A stretch of DNA of 7,573 nt from positions 1-7,573 of the forward strand of contig JACNIV010000025.1 in assembly GCA_014382915.1 (NCBI GenBank), written 5' to 3'. This document shows positions 1 to 6,097 of this stretch, piece after piece. The translations under genes and the position numbers were made by a program. The notes under the pieces were generated by a model. That model searched no databases and was not told where the DNA came from. It was given only the letters and a program-made list of their open reading frames with translations. Each line of letters starts with the position of its first letter. Positions within the stretch are counted from its first letter, which is position 1. Origin of the DNA: Candidatus Cloacimonadota bacterium. GTDB lineage: Bacteria; Cloacimonadota; Cloacimonadia; Cloacimonadales; TCS61.

Positions 1-511
1 CCAGAGGAGTTTTAATAATTTCTTCGCCTATTTTTTTATAATGAGCTTTCCAGATCAGTTTATTGGCATCCAGCCAGACCTCACCTTCATTGTTATCAAT
101 AACATCTCTCAGGAAGAAAAGAGAAGAGAAAAAGTCTCTGCTTGTCTCATTAATGGTGTATTCACAACTCTTTGCAGGATCGATAAAACTGGTTCTTTCT
201 GCTTTTCTGATTTCCCTATTGTAGATCGTTTCCCTGTCTTCGGCATATTTCTTTTGATTTATTTTTTTAGTATATTTCACAGGAAGATAGTCGTCTGTGT
301 AATTGATTATGTACAAATTATCCATTTTTGAGGCGATACTGGCAATGGATGTGGAACTGGCATGCACTGTGAGTCTGTTATCAACGTTGATCATTTTCAC
401 CTTAACTACACTTATCCCTAAATATTTTATAGCAAGCTCAATTTCTTCTGCAGATAGAAAAGCTATAAATAATATTAAAAATATAATAGTTAGTTTAATC
501 TTCAGTTTCAT
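1..511 (-). CDS. Exported DUF3108 domain protein (3' end beyond window)
   Basis: 170 codons are visible and the frame is still open at the window edge. The start is the ATG at 509-511, which lies inside the end of the upstream CorC-family gene (17-base overlap, different frame). Residues 1-21 form a clear signal peptide: lysines at 2, 4 and 6, a hydrophobic core, then a likely cut after LSA before EEIE. The mature part has the pattern of DUF3108 proteins: an early beta-rich segment with a VHASSTS stretch, then a late segment reading SRDFFSSLFFLRDV, which matches the family's D-x-x-S-x-x-x-x-LR signature. DUF3108 proteins are periplasmic or outer-membrane-associated and mostly uncharacterised, so no biochemical role is assigned. 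No strong Shine-Dalgarno sequence precedes the ATG, which fits translational coupling to the upstream gene. Family assignment is fairly sure; function is unknown. Confidence 0.8.
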   Translation of the reverse strand, partial: MKLKIKLTIIFLILFIAFLSAEEIELAIKYLGISVVKVKMINVDNRLTVHASSTSIASIASKMDNLYIINYTDDYLPVKYTKKINQKKYAEDRETIYNREIRKAERTSFIDPAKSCEYTINETSRDFFSSLFFLRDVIDNNEGEVWLDANKLIWKAHYKKIGEEIIKTPL

Positions 512-1769
512 CTGGTTTTTTTATGAGATACATCTTGGCATATTGGATACGTTGAGCCTTGATATTGGTTATTGTAAATTTAACTTTTCCTTTATAAATA
601 AAACTTTCGTTTGTTTTGGGAACTTTATTGAAATTGTCATAAAGAAATTCGGCTAAATTTTCATATTCCTCATCATCAATATTCAGGTTGAATGTTTCGT
701 TCAACTCCGAGATCGAACACATACCGCTAATTATGTATTCATTATCATTCAAGTGCGAAATCGTAGGTTTTTCTTTATCGTATTCATCCATGATCTCGCC
801 AACTAGTTCTTCCAGGATATCTTCCAACGATAGAAGCCCCGAAGTTCCACCATATTCATCTACTACGATAGCGATCTGGATCTTCTTGTTTTTGAACTGA
901 TTAAGAAGGTTCTGTATCTTGGTGTTCTCTGTAATGAATAATGATGGCCTGAGTAATGACGCAAGTGTTTGTTTGGCAGGATTCAGTATTACATCTTTTG
1001 CATAAACAATGCCGATAATATTATCTATATTTGTTTTATAAATTGGGATCTTAGAATGCCCGGATATAATGATCTGCTCTTTAACTTTTTTTAATCCTTC
1101 CAAAGAATCTACAGCGATTATATCGACCCGTGGTGTCATAATCTCTTTTGCCAGGGTAGATGAGAAACGAAAAATACCGGAGATGATCTTCTTTTCACTT
1201 TCTTCCAGGGACTTTTGTGCTGCTTTGGAATGAATAAGGTTTTTGAAATCTTCGGAAGTTAAATCAGAATTGGTTGCTGTTGATCGTTTAACGGAAAAGA
1301 CCGAGCTGATGAATTCGAGGATCTTGATAAGTGGCCAGAGAATGTATTTTATTGTTTCCAGGAAGAAACTTGAAAAACTAGCTATTTTTTCCGGTGATGA
1401 AAAAGCTAATAATTTTGGAGTTATTTCACCAAAAATAAGTATCAGGATAGTCATCAGTATAATTTCAATCGTAATTATCAAAGATTGTGATAAATGCGAT
1501 AAATACCTGTTTCCAATACTTATAGCGATAAGGGCAGCACTGGATGAGGCTGCCACATTTACAATAGTATTTCCCAGCAGAATGATGATGAGCAGTTCGC
1601 GGGGGTTTTTCAGAAGTCTGAAGATACGCCTGTTACTTCGACTCCTTTTTTTTTCCATTTTCTTCAGTTGGATCTTTGTAAGTGAGAAAAAAGCGGTTTC
1701 CGAACCGGAAAAGAAAGCAGATAAAAGCAGGAAGCCTATGATAGCTATAAACGAAAAACTATCTTCCAC
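495..1769 (-). CDS. DUF21 / CBS pair / CorC_HlyC membrane protein (CNNM-CorC type transporter family)
   Basis: This 424-residue protein has the full architecture of the family. An N-terminal DUF21/CNNM membrane domain spans about residues 1-165 and carries SGSETA (21-26), LLGNTIVN (64-71) and GEITPK (114-119). A CBS-domain pair covers about 205-330 and contains MTPR (211-214) and VVDEYGGTSGLLSLEDILEE (302-321). A C-terminal CorC_HlyC domain covers about 340-415. Relatives are inner-membrane proteins linked to Mg2+/Co2+ efflux or tolerance; CBS pairs commonly bind adenosine nucleotides. The older 'hemolysin' name is not a functional claim. The start is GTG at 1767-1769: an in-frame TAA three codons upstream rules out anything earlier, and AAGGAG (1783-1788) sits 13 bases before it, a rather long spacing. 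The gene overlaps ybeY by 11 bases and the DUF3108 gene by 17. Family is certain; transported ion is inferred. Confidence 0.95.
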   Translation of the reverse strand: MEDSFSFIAIIGFLLLSAFFSGSETAFFSLTKIQLKKMEKKRSRSNRRIFRLLKNPRELLIIILLGNTIVNVAASSSAALIAISIGNRYLSHLSQSLIITIEIILMTILILIFGEITPKLLAFSSPEKIASFSSFFLETIKYILWPLIKILEFISSVFSVKRSTATNSDLTSEDFKNLIHSKAAQKSLEESEKKIISGIFRFSSTLAKEIMTPRVDIIAVDSLEGLKKVKEQIIISGHSKIPIYKTNIDNIIGIVYAKDVILNPAKQTLASLLRPSLFITENTKIQNLLNQFKNKKIQIAIVVDEYGGTSGLLSLEDILEELVGEIMDEYDKEKPTISHLNDNEYIISGMCSISELNETFNLNIDDEEYENLAEFLYDNFNKVPKTNESFIYKGKVKFTITNIKAQRIQYAKMYLIKKPDETED

Positions 1770-2211
1770 GAGTTATGTGTTTCTCCTTTAATTTAGAATA
1801 ATATTTTTTTTCTTTTATTTTCATTTCCTTACTTTGCTCAACTCCCAGATGATCGTAACCCAGAAGATGCAAAAGACCATGCAGAAAAAGAACCTGTAGT
1901 TCCTCTTCCAAAGTTCTATTCTCTTTTTGCCCATCCGCCACATTGATGTCAATAATAATATCTCCCAAAAGTGGTATCCCGTGCATATCAGCCTGGAAGG
2001 AAATAACATCGGTAAGTGTATTCCTTCCCAGGTATTTTCTGTTTAGATCTCGAATTGAGCCATCATTGGAAAGTTTCAAAACCAGAAATGCGTCTTTTGA
2101 GATTTTTTCTTCTTCTCTGAGAATATCAAGAACAGTGGTAAAAACAGAGGAAGTAATTACCAGATCTGTCTGGTTATCAAGGAGAATGGGCTCAGTTTTC
2201 CGGGTATTCAA
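1759..2211 (-). CDS. ybeY: Endoribonuclease YbeY (16S rRNA maturation, metalloprotein)
   Basis: This 150-residue protein has the usual YbeY length. The zinc-binding signature HGLLHLLGYDH lies at residues 111-121, giving the three metal-ligand histidines H111, H115 and H121. The conserved upstream segment GRNTLTDVISFQ is at 62-73 and GDIIID is at 83-88. YbeY is a cytoplasmic single-strand endoribonuclease needed for 16S rRNA 3'-end processing and late ribosome quality control. The start is TTG at 2209-2211: AGGAAA (2216-2221) stands upstream with 6 bases between AGGA and TTG, and the resulting N-terminus has the expected length. It overlaps the 3' end of the HD-domain gene by 20 bases and the CorC-family gene by 11, so translational coupling is likely on both sides. 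Identification is secure from the motif, length and neighbours. Confidence 0.96.
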   Translation of the reverse strand: MNTRKTEPILLDNQTDLVITSSVFTTVLDILREEEKISKDAFLVLKLSNDGSIRDLNRKYLGRNTLTDVISFQADMHGIPLLGDIIIDINVADGQKENRTLEEELQVLFLHGLLHLLGYDHLGVEQSKEMKIKEKKYYSKLKEKHITRGR

Positions 2212-4282
2212 GGCGTTTCCTGTAAACTCCCGTAATAATGGGAAGCATGTATGTTTTAATGATATCCAGTTCTTTCAGGGTAAGTGGTGCTTCGTCCAAC
2301 TGACCATCATTCACCAGTTTGAAAACTGTATCATCAAGAATTTTATTTATTGCTGTTTCAGAGAAATCCTCCAGAGATTTTGTAGTAGATTCCACGATAT
2401 CTGCGATCATAACAATAGCAGCTTCTTTCGATCGTGGTTTGGGACCATTATAATAAAAATGCTCTTCATCGATATCCAGGTTGGTTTCCTGTGCTTTTGT
2501 GTAAAAATAGCGTATTTGTCCTATGCCATGATGTTGCTGTATTATCTCGATAACGGGTTTTGGTAAATTGTGTTTTTTAGCCAGCGATAATCCGTCGGTA
2601 ATGTGTTGCTTGATAAGTAAAGCGCTTTCATTGGCCATCATTTTATCATGAAGCTCGGTAGAGTTTGGATTGTTCTCTATGAAGAACTGGGGATTCTCGA
2701 TCTTGCCGATATCGTGGTAATAGCTACCAACTCTGGCCAGAAGATGATTTGCTCCCACCGCCTCAGCTGCACTTTCGGCAAGGTTTCCCACGATAAGTGA
2801 ATGATGATAAGTTCCCGGTGTTATTTTAGACATTCTTTGAAGTAATGGATTATCGAAATCAAGAAGTTCCAGTAAAATCTGTTTAGTTGCCATATTCAGC
2901 TTGCGTTCCACAACCGGAACGATGAGGATAAGACCCACTATAGAAGTAACACTGGAAATAATACCCCACAACAGATACCACAGGTAGATGGAAAAATTCT
3001 CGAACCTGATGAGAGATATTGCAGTTATAACTATAAAATACGAAAGAAGCAGATAGAGAGTGAGGGGATAGTATTCCTGCCTTTTTTTCATTCTCTTAAG
3101 AGCAATGATACCCCCAAAAGATGCAATGCTCAATATAGCAGGATTGATGAAGCTCCAATTCAAAAATAAAGAAACAAAAATTAAATTAATAAAATTATAC
3201 AAAATTCCAATATGGGGGTTGAAAATAAGTGCTATAAGCAGCACAGAAAAACTGAAGGGAACTATTAAGGAAGGAATCTTGAATACTTGATTAACAATTA
3301 TTGTTAAAATAATTGAAAACAGGAGACTTCCCATAACGACTATAAGTCTGGACAGGGTAGAAAAATTTTCCGGGAAAAATAAATATAATACATAACAGAA
3401 AAAAGAAAGGATTAACATGGAAAGCAAAAAAGTTCCTAGCGACGACATTAAAAGCTCAAAATTGCTCTTAGAGGATTGTTGATCTTTCTGGGTTCTAACT
3501 AATGAATTCAGTTTTAAAAGTTCTATGGAAGTTACTTTCTGGTTCTTACCGATTATTTGTTCATTCTTTTGTATTTTACCAACTGTAAGGGGTACATTTT
3601 CTTTGGCTTTCTGCTGCTCCAGGCTGGTCATTTCATTATCTACTACAATGTTTTCGATCAGTATAATATCTGCCAATTCTCTCACAGTTTTTTTTTCGCG
3701 TTCAGAAGATAATTTTGAAATAAGCTTATTCTTTGCTTCTTCCAGTGAATATAGCCTTTTCAATTCAAAATCTGTGATTCTATTGAGCTTAGCTATTTTA
3801 ATTTCCTGGTAAGCATAATTATCGGGATAAATTCCAATATTGAATATCTTGGTAAGTTCTTCGGTAAGAAAATTATAGATATTCAACCGACGATTATCTT
3901 CCAATAAATAGCTAACATTTTCACTGGAGACATTATATCCGTTCTGAAGAAGTTTATTGCGAATACTCTCGGTGTTTTTATTGTTTGCAAGAGCAAAATG
4001 CTGCATAACAAAATCCAGGTTTTTCTGGGCATTGAATTTCAGGTTTTCAGATACTTTATAAATGGGTTGTACTTTTGCAGCTGCTGTTTCTTGTTCTGCT
4101 TGCAGGTTTTCATCGCTTTTATACACATAAAAATCGAAAGGTGCAATGATATCCTTTTCTGCAATTTCGCCTAATTTCAAGTCGTAGTTATATAGAGTGA
4201 ACCTGTAAGGGCTAACGAAAAAATGCAGAAGTGCTATCAAAATGGATGTAGTAATTATGAGAATTAATTTAGAACGTGTCAA
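2192..4282 (-). CDS. pgpH: 7TMR-HD family membrane phosphohydrolase (PgpH-type, probable cyclic di-AMP phosphodiesterase)
   Basis: This 696-residue protein shows the layout of the 7TMR-HD family. One N-terminal membrane helix (about 6-24) is followed by an extracytoplasmic 7TMR-HDED domain (about 40-270) opening with GEIAEKDIIAPFDF. Next come about seven membrane helices (278-460) and a cytoplasmic HD domain (about 488-690). The HD metal ligands are all present: H494, H523-D524 in YYHDIGK, H560, H584-H585 in QQHHG, and D628 in ADIVES. Characterised PgpH proteins of Firmicutes hydrolyse cyclic di-AMP to pApA; that substrate is inferred here. The start is unsure. TTG at 4280-4282 is the only ordinary start codon after an in-frame TAA (4295-4297) and keeps the first membrane helix whole, but its ribosome binding site is weak; the next candidate, TTG at 4238-4240, would cut that helix. 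It heads the overlapping run with ybeY, the CorC-family gene and DUF3108. Confidence 0.92.
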   Translation of the reverse strand: MTRSKLILIITTSILIALLHFFVSPYRFTLYNYDLKLGEIAEKDIIAPFDFYVYKSDENLQAEQETAAAKVQPIYKVSENLKFNAQKNLDFVMQHFALANNKNTESIRNKLLQNGYNVSSENVSYLLEDNRRLNIYNFLTEELTKIFNIGIYPDNYAYQEIKIAKLNRITDFELKRLYSLEEAKNKLISKLSSEREKKTVRELADIILIENIVVDNEMTSLEQQKAKENVPLTVGKIQKNEQIIGKNQKVTSIELLKLNSLVRTQKDQQSSKSNFELLMSSLGTFLLSMLILSFFCYVLYLFFPENFSTLSRLIVVMGSLLFSIILTIIVNQVFKIPSLIVPFSFSVLLIALIFNPHIGILYNFINLIFVSLFLNWSFINPAILSIASFGGIIALKRMKKRQEYYPLTLYLLLSYFIVITAISLIRFENFSIYLWYLLWGIISSVTSIVGLILIVPVVERKLNMATKQILLELLDFDNPLLQRMSKITPGTYHHSLIVGNLAESAAEAVGANHLLARVGSYYHDIGKIENPQFFIENNPNSTELHDKMMANESALLIKQHITDGLSLAKKHNLPKPVIEIIQQHHGIGQIRYFYTKAQETNLDIDEEHFYYNGPKPRSKEAAIVMIADIVESTTKSLEDFSETAINKILDDTVFKLVNDGQLDEAPLTLKELDIIKTYMLPIITGVYRKRLEYPEN
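4254..4282 (-). promoter_or_regulatory. Near-consensus sigma70-like promoter overlapping the TTG start of the HD-domain gene
   Basis: On the minus strand, TTGACA (4277-4282) is followed by a 17-base spacer and CATAAT (4254-4259), a five-of-six match to TATAAT. The first three bases of the -35 element are the proposed TTG start codon of the pgpH-type gene. A transcript from here would begin near 4247, inside the proposed coding region. So either the promoter is fortuitous in AT-rich DNA, or it serves a shorter product starting downstream. Confidence 0.3.
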
Positions 4283-4305
4283 TTTCGTTTGTCTTTATCG
4301 CAAAA

Positions 4306-4334
4306 GAAAGCCTCTCCATAGAAGAGAGGCTTTC
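4306..4334 (-). terminator. Rho-independent terminator of the lipoprotein-LysM unit
   Basis: A perfect 11-bp inverted repeat (GAAAGCCTCTC, 4306-4316, against 4324-4334) encloses a 7-base loop. It lies 15 bases past the LysM gene's stop codon. Read on the minus strand, the stem is followed by TTTTGCG, and with the stem's own TTTC end this makes a moderate U-tract. It separates the LysM gene from the pgpH-type gene, whose start lies only 23 bases further on. Read-through could make it an attenuating rather than absolute stop. Confidence 0.85.
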
Positions 4335-4349
4335 CTGGTTTTATTGATT

Positions 4350-5237
4350 TTAATCTCTAGGAATTTCAAATACCTGGTTCGGATAGATCAGGTCGGGATG
4401 TTTGATCTGGTCTTTATTTGCTCTGTAGATCAATGGCCATTTGGCTGCATTATTGTATACTTCGGGATAATTAGCGATCTTCCACAGGCATTCCCCTTTG
4501 TATACTTTCCATTCATAGGGAAGACCGCGTGGTATTTTTATTACCTGGTCAGGATAGATAAGGTTAGGATCTTTGATCTGATCGCGGTTAGCACGATAAA
4601 TAATAGGCCATTTAGACATTTCACCGTAAATAAAACTGTATCGAGCAATCTTAGAAAGCCAATCACCCTTTACAATTGTATATGTATCTTCGTAGTATTT
4701 GGGTTTGGCAGCTTCCAGATTATTCTCCAAATTCACGATCTTATTATCCAGATCTGAGAACTGCTTTCTGTAATCGGGCACTTTTGCATAGTTTGTTTGA
4801 CGATATTCATTATATTCAGAAACAAGAGCACGAACAGATTTTTTTGCTTTCCAAAGTTCTTTATCAGATAGATTGTTCCAGTTTGCGATCTGATTGTTAA
4901 AATAATTGATCTTTTCCAGGATGGCAGGAAGGTCTGCTTTATCTACACCAAGAAAAACCATGATTTCATCGTAAACTATCTGATATTTTTCGTTTACTGT
5001 TGCCTGTTTGCCGTTTAATTCTTCAATTCTACCGGAATAAGTTTCCTGGTTCGCAATTGCATCAGCCTTTCTTTGCTGAAGTTCAGCCAGGTCTGTTTCC
5101 AGGTTTTCCCAGTAAGCCATACGTTCATTCTTCTTCAGTTTTTTGTAATCTTCTTCAGAAAGATAGGTAACCCTTGCACTTATAATAGCAGGAAGTACTA
5201 ATAGAACTATAAGAGATAATATAATATATTTTTTCAT
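4350..5237 (-). CDS. Exported coiled-coil protein with two C-terminal LysM domains
   Basis: This 295-residue protein begins with a signal peptide (about 1-21; basic MKKY start, long hydrophobic run, likely cut after IISA). A charged, helix-rich region (about 25-180) follows, with coiled-coil stretches around 45-90 and 155-180. Two LysM-like repeats close the protein, at about 184-237 and 243-294. Each has the family core: a start of the form YTIVKGDWLSKIA or WKVYKGECLWKIA, a central KWPxIYRANxDQIKxP, and an end of the form LIYPxQVxxIPR. LysM domains bind N-acetylglucosamine-containing glycans, so peptidoglycan binding in the periplasm is the likely role; no catalytic domain is seen. The ATG start at 5235-5237 has an excellent ribosome binding site. 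The gene follows the lipoprotein gene with 9 bases between and ends at a terminator. The organisation is well supported; the exact function is unknown. Confidence 0.9.
   Translation of the reverse strand: MKKYIILSLIVLLVLPAIISARVTYLSEEDYKKLKKNERMAYWENLETDLAELQQRKADAIANQETYSGRIEELNGKQATVNEKYQIVYDEIMVFLGVDKADLPAILEKINYFNNQIANWNNLSDKELWKAKKSVRALVSEYNEYRQTNYAKVPDYRKQFSDLDNKIVNLENNLEAAKPKYYEDTYTIVKGDWLSKIARYSFIYGEMSKWPIIYRANRDQIKDPNLIYPDQVIKIPRGLPYEWKVYKGECLWKIANYPEVYNNAAKWPLIYRANKDQIKHPDLIYPNQVFEIPRD
4356..4688 (-). repeat. Tandem LysM-encoding repeat pair
   Basis: Two related segments (4527-4688 for the first LysM, 4356-4511 for the second) encode equivalent residues 57 codons apart. Similarity is visible in the DNA, for example ACCTGG near 4372 and 4543 and GGCCATTT near 4435 and 4606. 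This points to an internal duplication that has since diverged. Confidence 0.75.
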
Positions 5238-5240
5238 GTC

Positions 5241-5248
5241 TTCCTCCT
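5241..5248 (-). promoter_or_regulatory. Ribosome binding site of the LysM gene, overlapping the lipoprotein stop codon
   Basis: The minus strand reads TAGGAGGAAGACATG. The TAG (5247-5249) ends the lipoprotein gene, and AGGAGGAA (5241-5248) is the Shine-Dalgarno sequence for the LysM start. A ribosome finishing the lipoprotein sits directly on the next initiation site, which indicates coupled translation. Confidence 0.8.
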
Positions 5249-5498
5249 ACTTCTCAGTTTCTAGTTCTTTTTGATATTTGATCAAACTTTCATACTCTGC
5301 TTCTTTAGCAGCAAGTTCTGCTTCCAGAGCGTTCATTTCACTTTGAAGGTCATCGGCTTTCTTCTCTTCTGCAATTGCTTCGTTTTCAGCTGTGTCCAGT
5401 TGATCTTTAGTTACGGGTGGTGGTGCCGGGGCACAAGCAGAAAGTAAGATGGATGATAGAATAACAAGAACAAACAACATCCTTAAAATTCTTTTCAT
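5247..5498 (-). CDS. Small coiled-coil lipoprotein
   Basis: This 83-residue protein has a lipoprotein signal: a basic start MKRILR, a hydrophobic core, and the lipobox LSAC with the lipidated cysteine at residue 22. A short APAPPP linker (23-28) follows. From about residue 31 to the end the sequence is rich in Ala, Glu and Lys with heptad-like spacing (for example SEMNALEAELAAKEAEYESL, 53-72), predicting one long alpha-helical coiled coil. The mature chain is about 62 residues and ends in lysine, which recalls Braun lipoprotein (Lpp) in size and design, though no sequence homology can be claimed by eye. The ATG start at 5496-5498 has AAGGAG (5505-5510) at good spacing. It is the first gene of the unit with the LysM protein, suggesting an envelope-anchored partner. 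A structural role is likely; specific function is unknown. Confidence 0.85.
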   Translation of the reverse strand: MKRILRMLFVLVILSSILLSACAPAPPPVTKDQLDTAENEAIAEEKKADDLQSEMNALEAELAAKEAEYESLIKYQKELETEK

Positions 5499-5541
5499 TA
5501 AGAACTCCTTATAGATTTTTTTATAAAAACAACAAAAACTT

Positions 5542-5568
5542 ATTTTAAGTTTGAATAATATTTGTCAA
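5542..5568 (-). promoter_or_regulatory. Probable promoter of the lipoprotein-LysM unit
   Basis: On the minus strand TTGACA (5563-5568, perfect -35) is followed after 15 bases by TAAAAT (5542-5547). The spacer is short, and AAATAA at a 17-base spacing is an alternative -10. Transcription would start near 5535, leaving an untranslated leader of about 37 bases before the ATG at 5498. The position and the perfect -35 make it the best candidate. Confidence 0.5.
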
Positions 5569-5584
5569 GCTTAATGAATGACAA
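5562..5584. promoter_or_regulatory. Operator-like inverted repeat TTGTCA-N11-TGACAA
   Basis: Perfect 6-base arms (5562-5567 and 5579-5584) are separated by 11 bases, so half-sites are 17 bases apart. The left arm lies over the -35 element of the leftward promoter. The dyad could bind a dimeric regulator, but in such AT-rich DNA chance is a real possibility. No regulator gene is present in the window. Confidence 0.25.
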
Positions 5585-5638
5585 TGTTCTTTTTAAAATA
5601 CAAAATATAAAAGAATATTAAAATTGAAATTTATTTTA

Positions 5639-5667
5639 TTGACACTTTTTTGGTAAAATTCTAACAG
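5639..5667 (+). promoter_or_regulatory. Candidate promoter of the small basic-protein genes
   Basis: A perfect TTGACA (5639-5644) is followed at 17 bases by TAACAG (5662-5667), a weak -10 match. An overlapping alternative is the extended -10-like TGGTAAAAT (5651-5659). Transcription from the first would start near 5674, about 30 bases before the ATG at 5704. It is divergent from the leftward promoter in the same spacer. Confidence 0.4.
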
Positions 5668-5703
5668 AAATCCAGTTTTATAACAGGAAACAAAGGAGGA
5701 AGT

Positions 5704-5817
5704 ATGTCAAAAAAATCTAAAGATGCACGTAAACAAGAAACAAAAAAAAAATCAAAACTATCCTTAAAAGAGAAGAGAAAAATTAAACATGAAAAGAAGG
5801 GAAAAAAGAGCTTATAG
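5704..5817 (+). CDS. 37-residue lysine-rich protein of unknown function
   Basis: This very short frame starts at ATG 5704 and ends at TAG 5815-5817. A strong ribosome binding site AAAGGAGGA (5692-5700) precedes the start by 3 to 7 bases, a better signal than some large genes here have. The product has 16 lysines, 2 arginines and 1 histidine against only 4 acidic residues, no hydrophobic core and no cysteine; it opens MSKKSKDARK and ends KKGKKSL. Such composition suggests an unfolded or helical cytoplasmic protein that binds nucleic acid or the ribosome, but that is inference. The next gene's ribosome binding site overlaps its stop codon, so the two are probably translated together. No family is recognised. 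Low-complexity A-rich DNA could produce such a frame by chance; the ribosome binding sites argue against it. Confidence 0.6.
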   Translation: MSKKSKDARKQETKKKSKLSLKEKRKIKHEKKGKKSL

Positions 5818-5826
5818 GGAGAACGT

Positions 5827-5997
5827 ATGAAACATAAAGAACGATATACAATAAAATCAACGAAACATAAGATTCTGGGAAGAACAAACGATATAAAAGA
5901 AGCTCTCAAAATCCAGGAAGAGTACAAACAAGAAGGTGCTTATATAGATGACAGGAAGAGTCCTGATAAGCACAGGAATAGCTTTATTAAAAAATAA
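5827..5997 (+). CDS. 56-residue basic protein of unknown function
   Basis: This frame starts at ATG 5827 and ends at TAA 5995-5997. AGGGAG (5816-5821) forms the ribosome binding site and overlaps the TAG of the preceding lysine-rich gene. The product has a more protein-like composition than its neighbour: ERYTIKSTKHKILGRTND (5-22) looks like a beta hairpin, IKEALKIQEEYKQEG (23-37) like an amphipathic helix, and AYIDDRKSPD (38-47) like a closing strand and turn. It has 16 Lys or Arg against 9 Asp or Glu, with no signal peptide and no membrane segment, so it should be cytoplasmic. I recognise no family. The amphipathic helix and coupled ribosome binding site make it likely to be a real gene. 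No convincing terminator follows before the next gene. Confidence 0.7.
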   Translation: MKHKERYTIKSTKHKILGRTNDIKEALKIQEEYKQEGAYIDDRKSPDKHRNSFIKK

Positions 5998-6062
5998 CAA
6001 CGGGTTTGTTTTTCTATGAAACAGATTTAATTCACGTAATTAGATTTGTTATAAATTTAATT

Positions 6063-6097
6063 AAAGGATTAGGAATGATTAAAAAATAGGAGGATAG
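6063..6097 (+). promoter_or_regulatory. Leader of the propeller gene with a four-codon upstream frame and strong ribosome binding site
   Basis: AGGAGGA (6088-6094) is a strong Shine-Dalgarno sequence 3 to 4 bases before the ATG at 6098. Just upstream, ATG ATT AAA AAA TAG (6075-6089) forms a tiny frame preceded by AAAGGATTAGGA, and its stop codon overlaps the Shine-Dalgarno sequence. Translation of the tiny frame is unproven. A TATAAA at 6050-6055 could be a -10 element, but no good -35 lies at proper spacing. Confidence 0.35.

Noticed and set aside
1243..1791. 182-codon open frame on the plus strand
   Set aside because: It is antisense to the membrane domain of the CorC-family gene, and its hydrophobicity mirrors that coding sequence; no ribosome binding site or recognisable motif.
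1943..2566. 207-codon open frame on the plus strand
   Set aside because: It lies antisense to ybeY and the HD-domain gene, whose motifs and length are unambiguous; its translation shows no family motif.
4242..4757. 171-codon plus-strand frame opposite the LysM domains
   Set aside because: It is a shadow of the repeated LysM coding region and crosses the terminator; its apparent internal repeats come from the LysM duplication.
5661..5927. 88-codon minus-strand frame over the two small basic-protein genes
   Set aside because: Its Phe/Leu/Ser-rich translation is the complement of lysine-rich codons, while the plus strand has two well-placed ribosome binding sites.
5993..6013. Possible terminator after the 56-residue gene (AACAA ... 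TTGTT then T-run)
   Set aside because: The stem is only five mostly A-T pairs with a mismatch beyond; too weak to call. Read-through into the propeller gene cannot be excluded.
6027..6055. Possible promoter for the propeller gene with TATAAA at 6050-6055
   Set aside because: The sequence at the expected -35 spacing is TTAATT, a poor match, and the DNA is so AT-rich that TATAAA alone means little.
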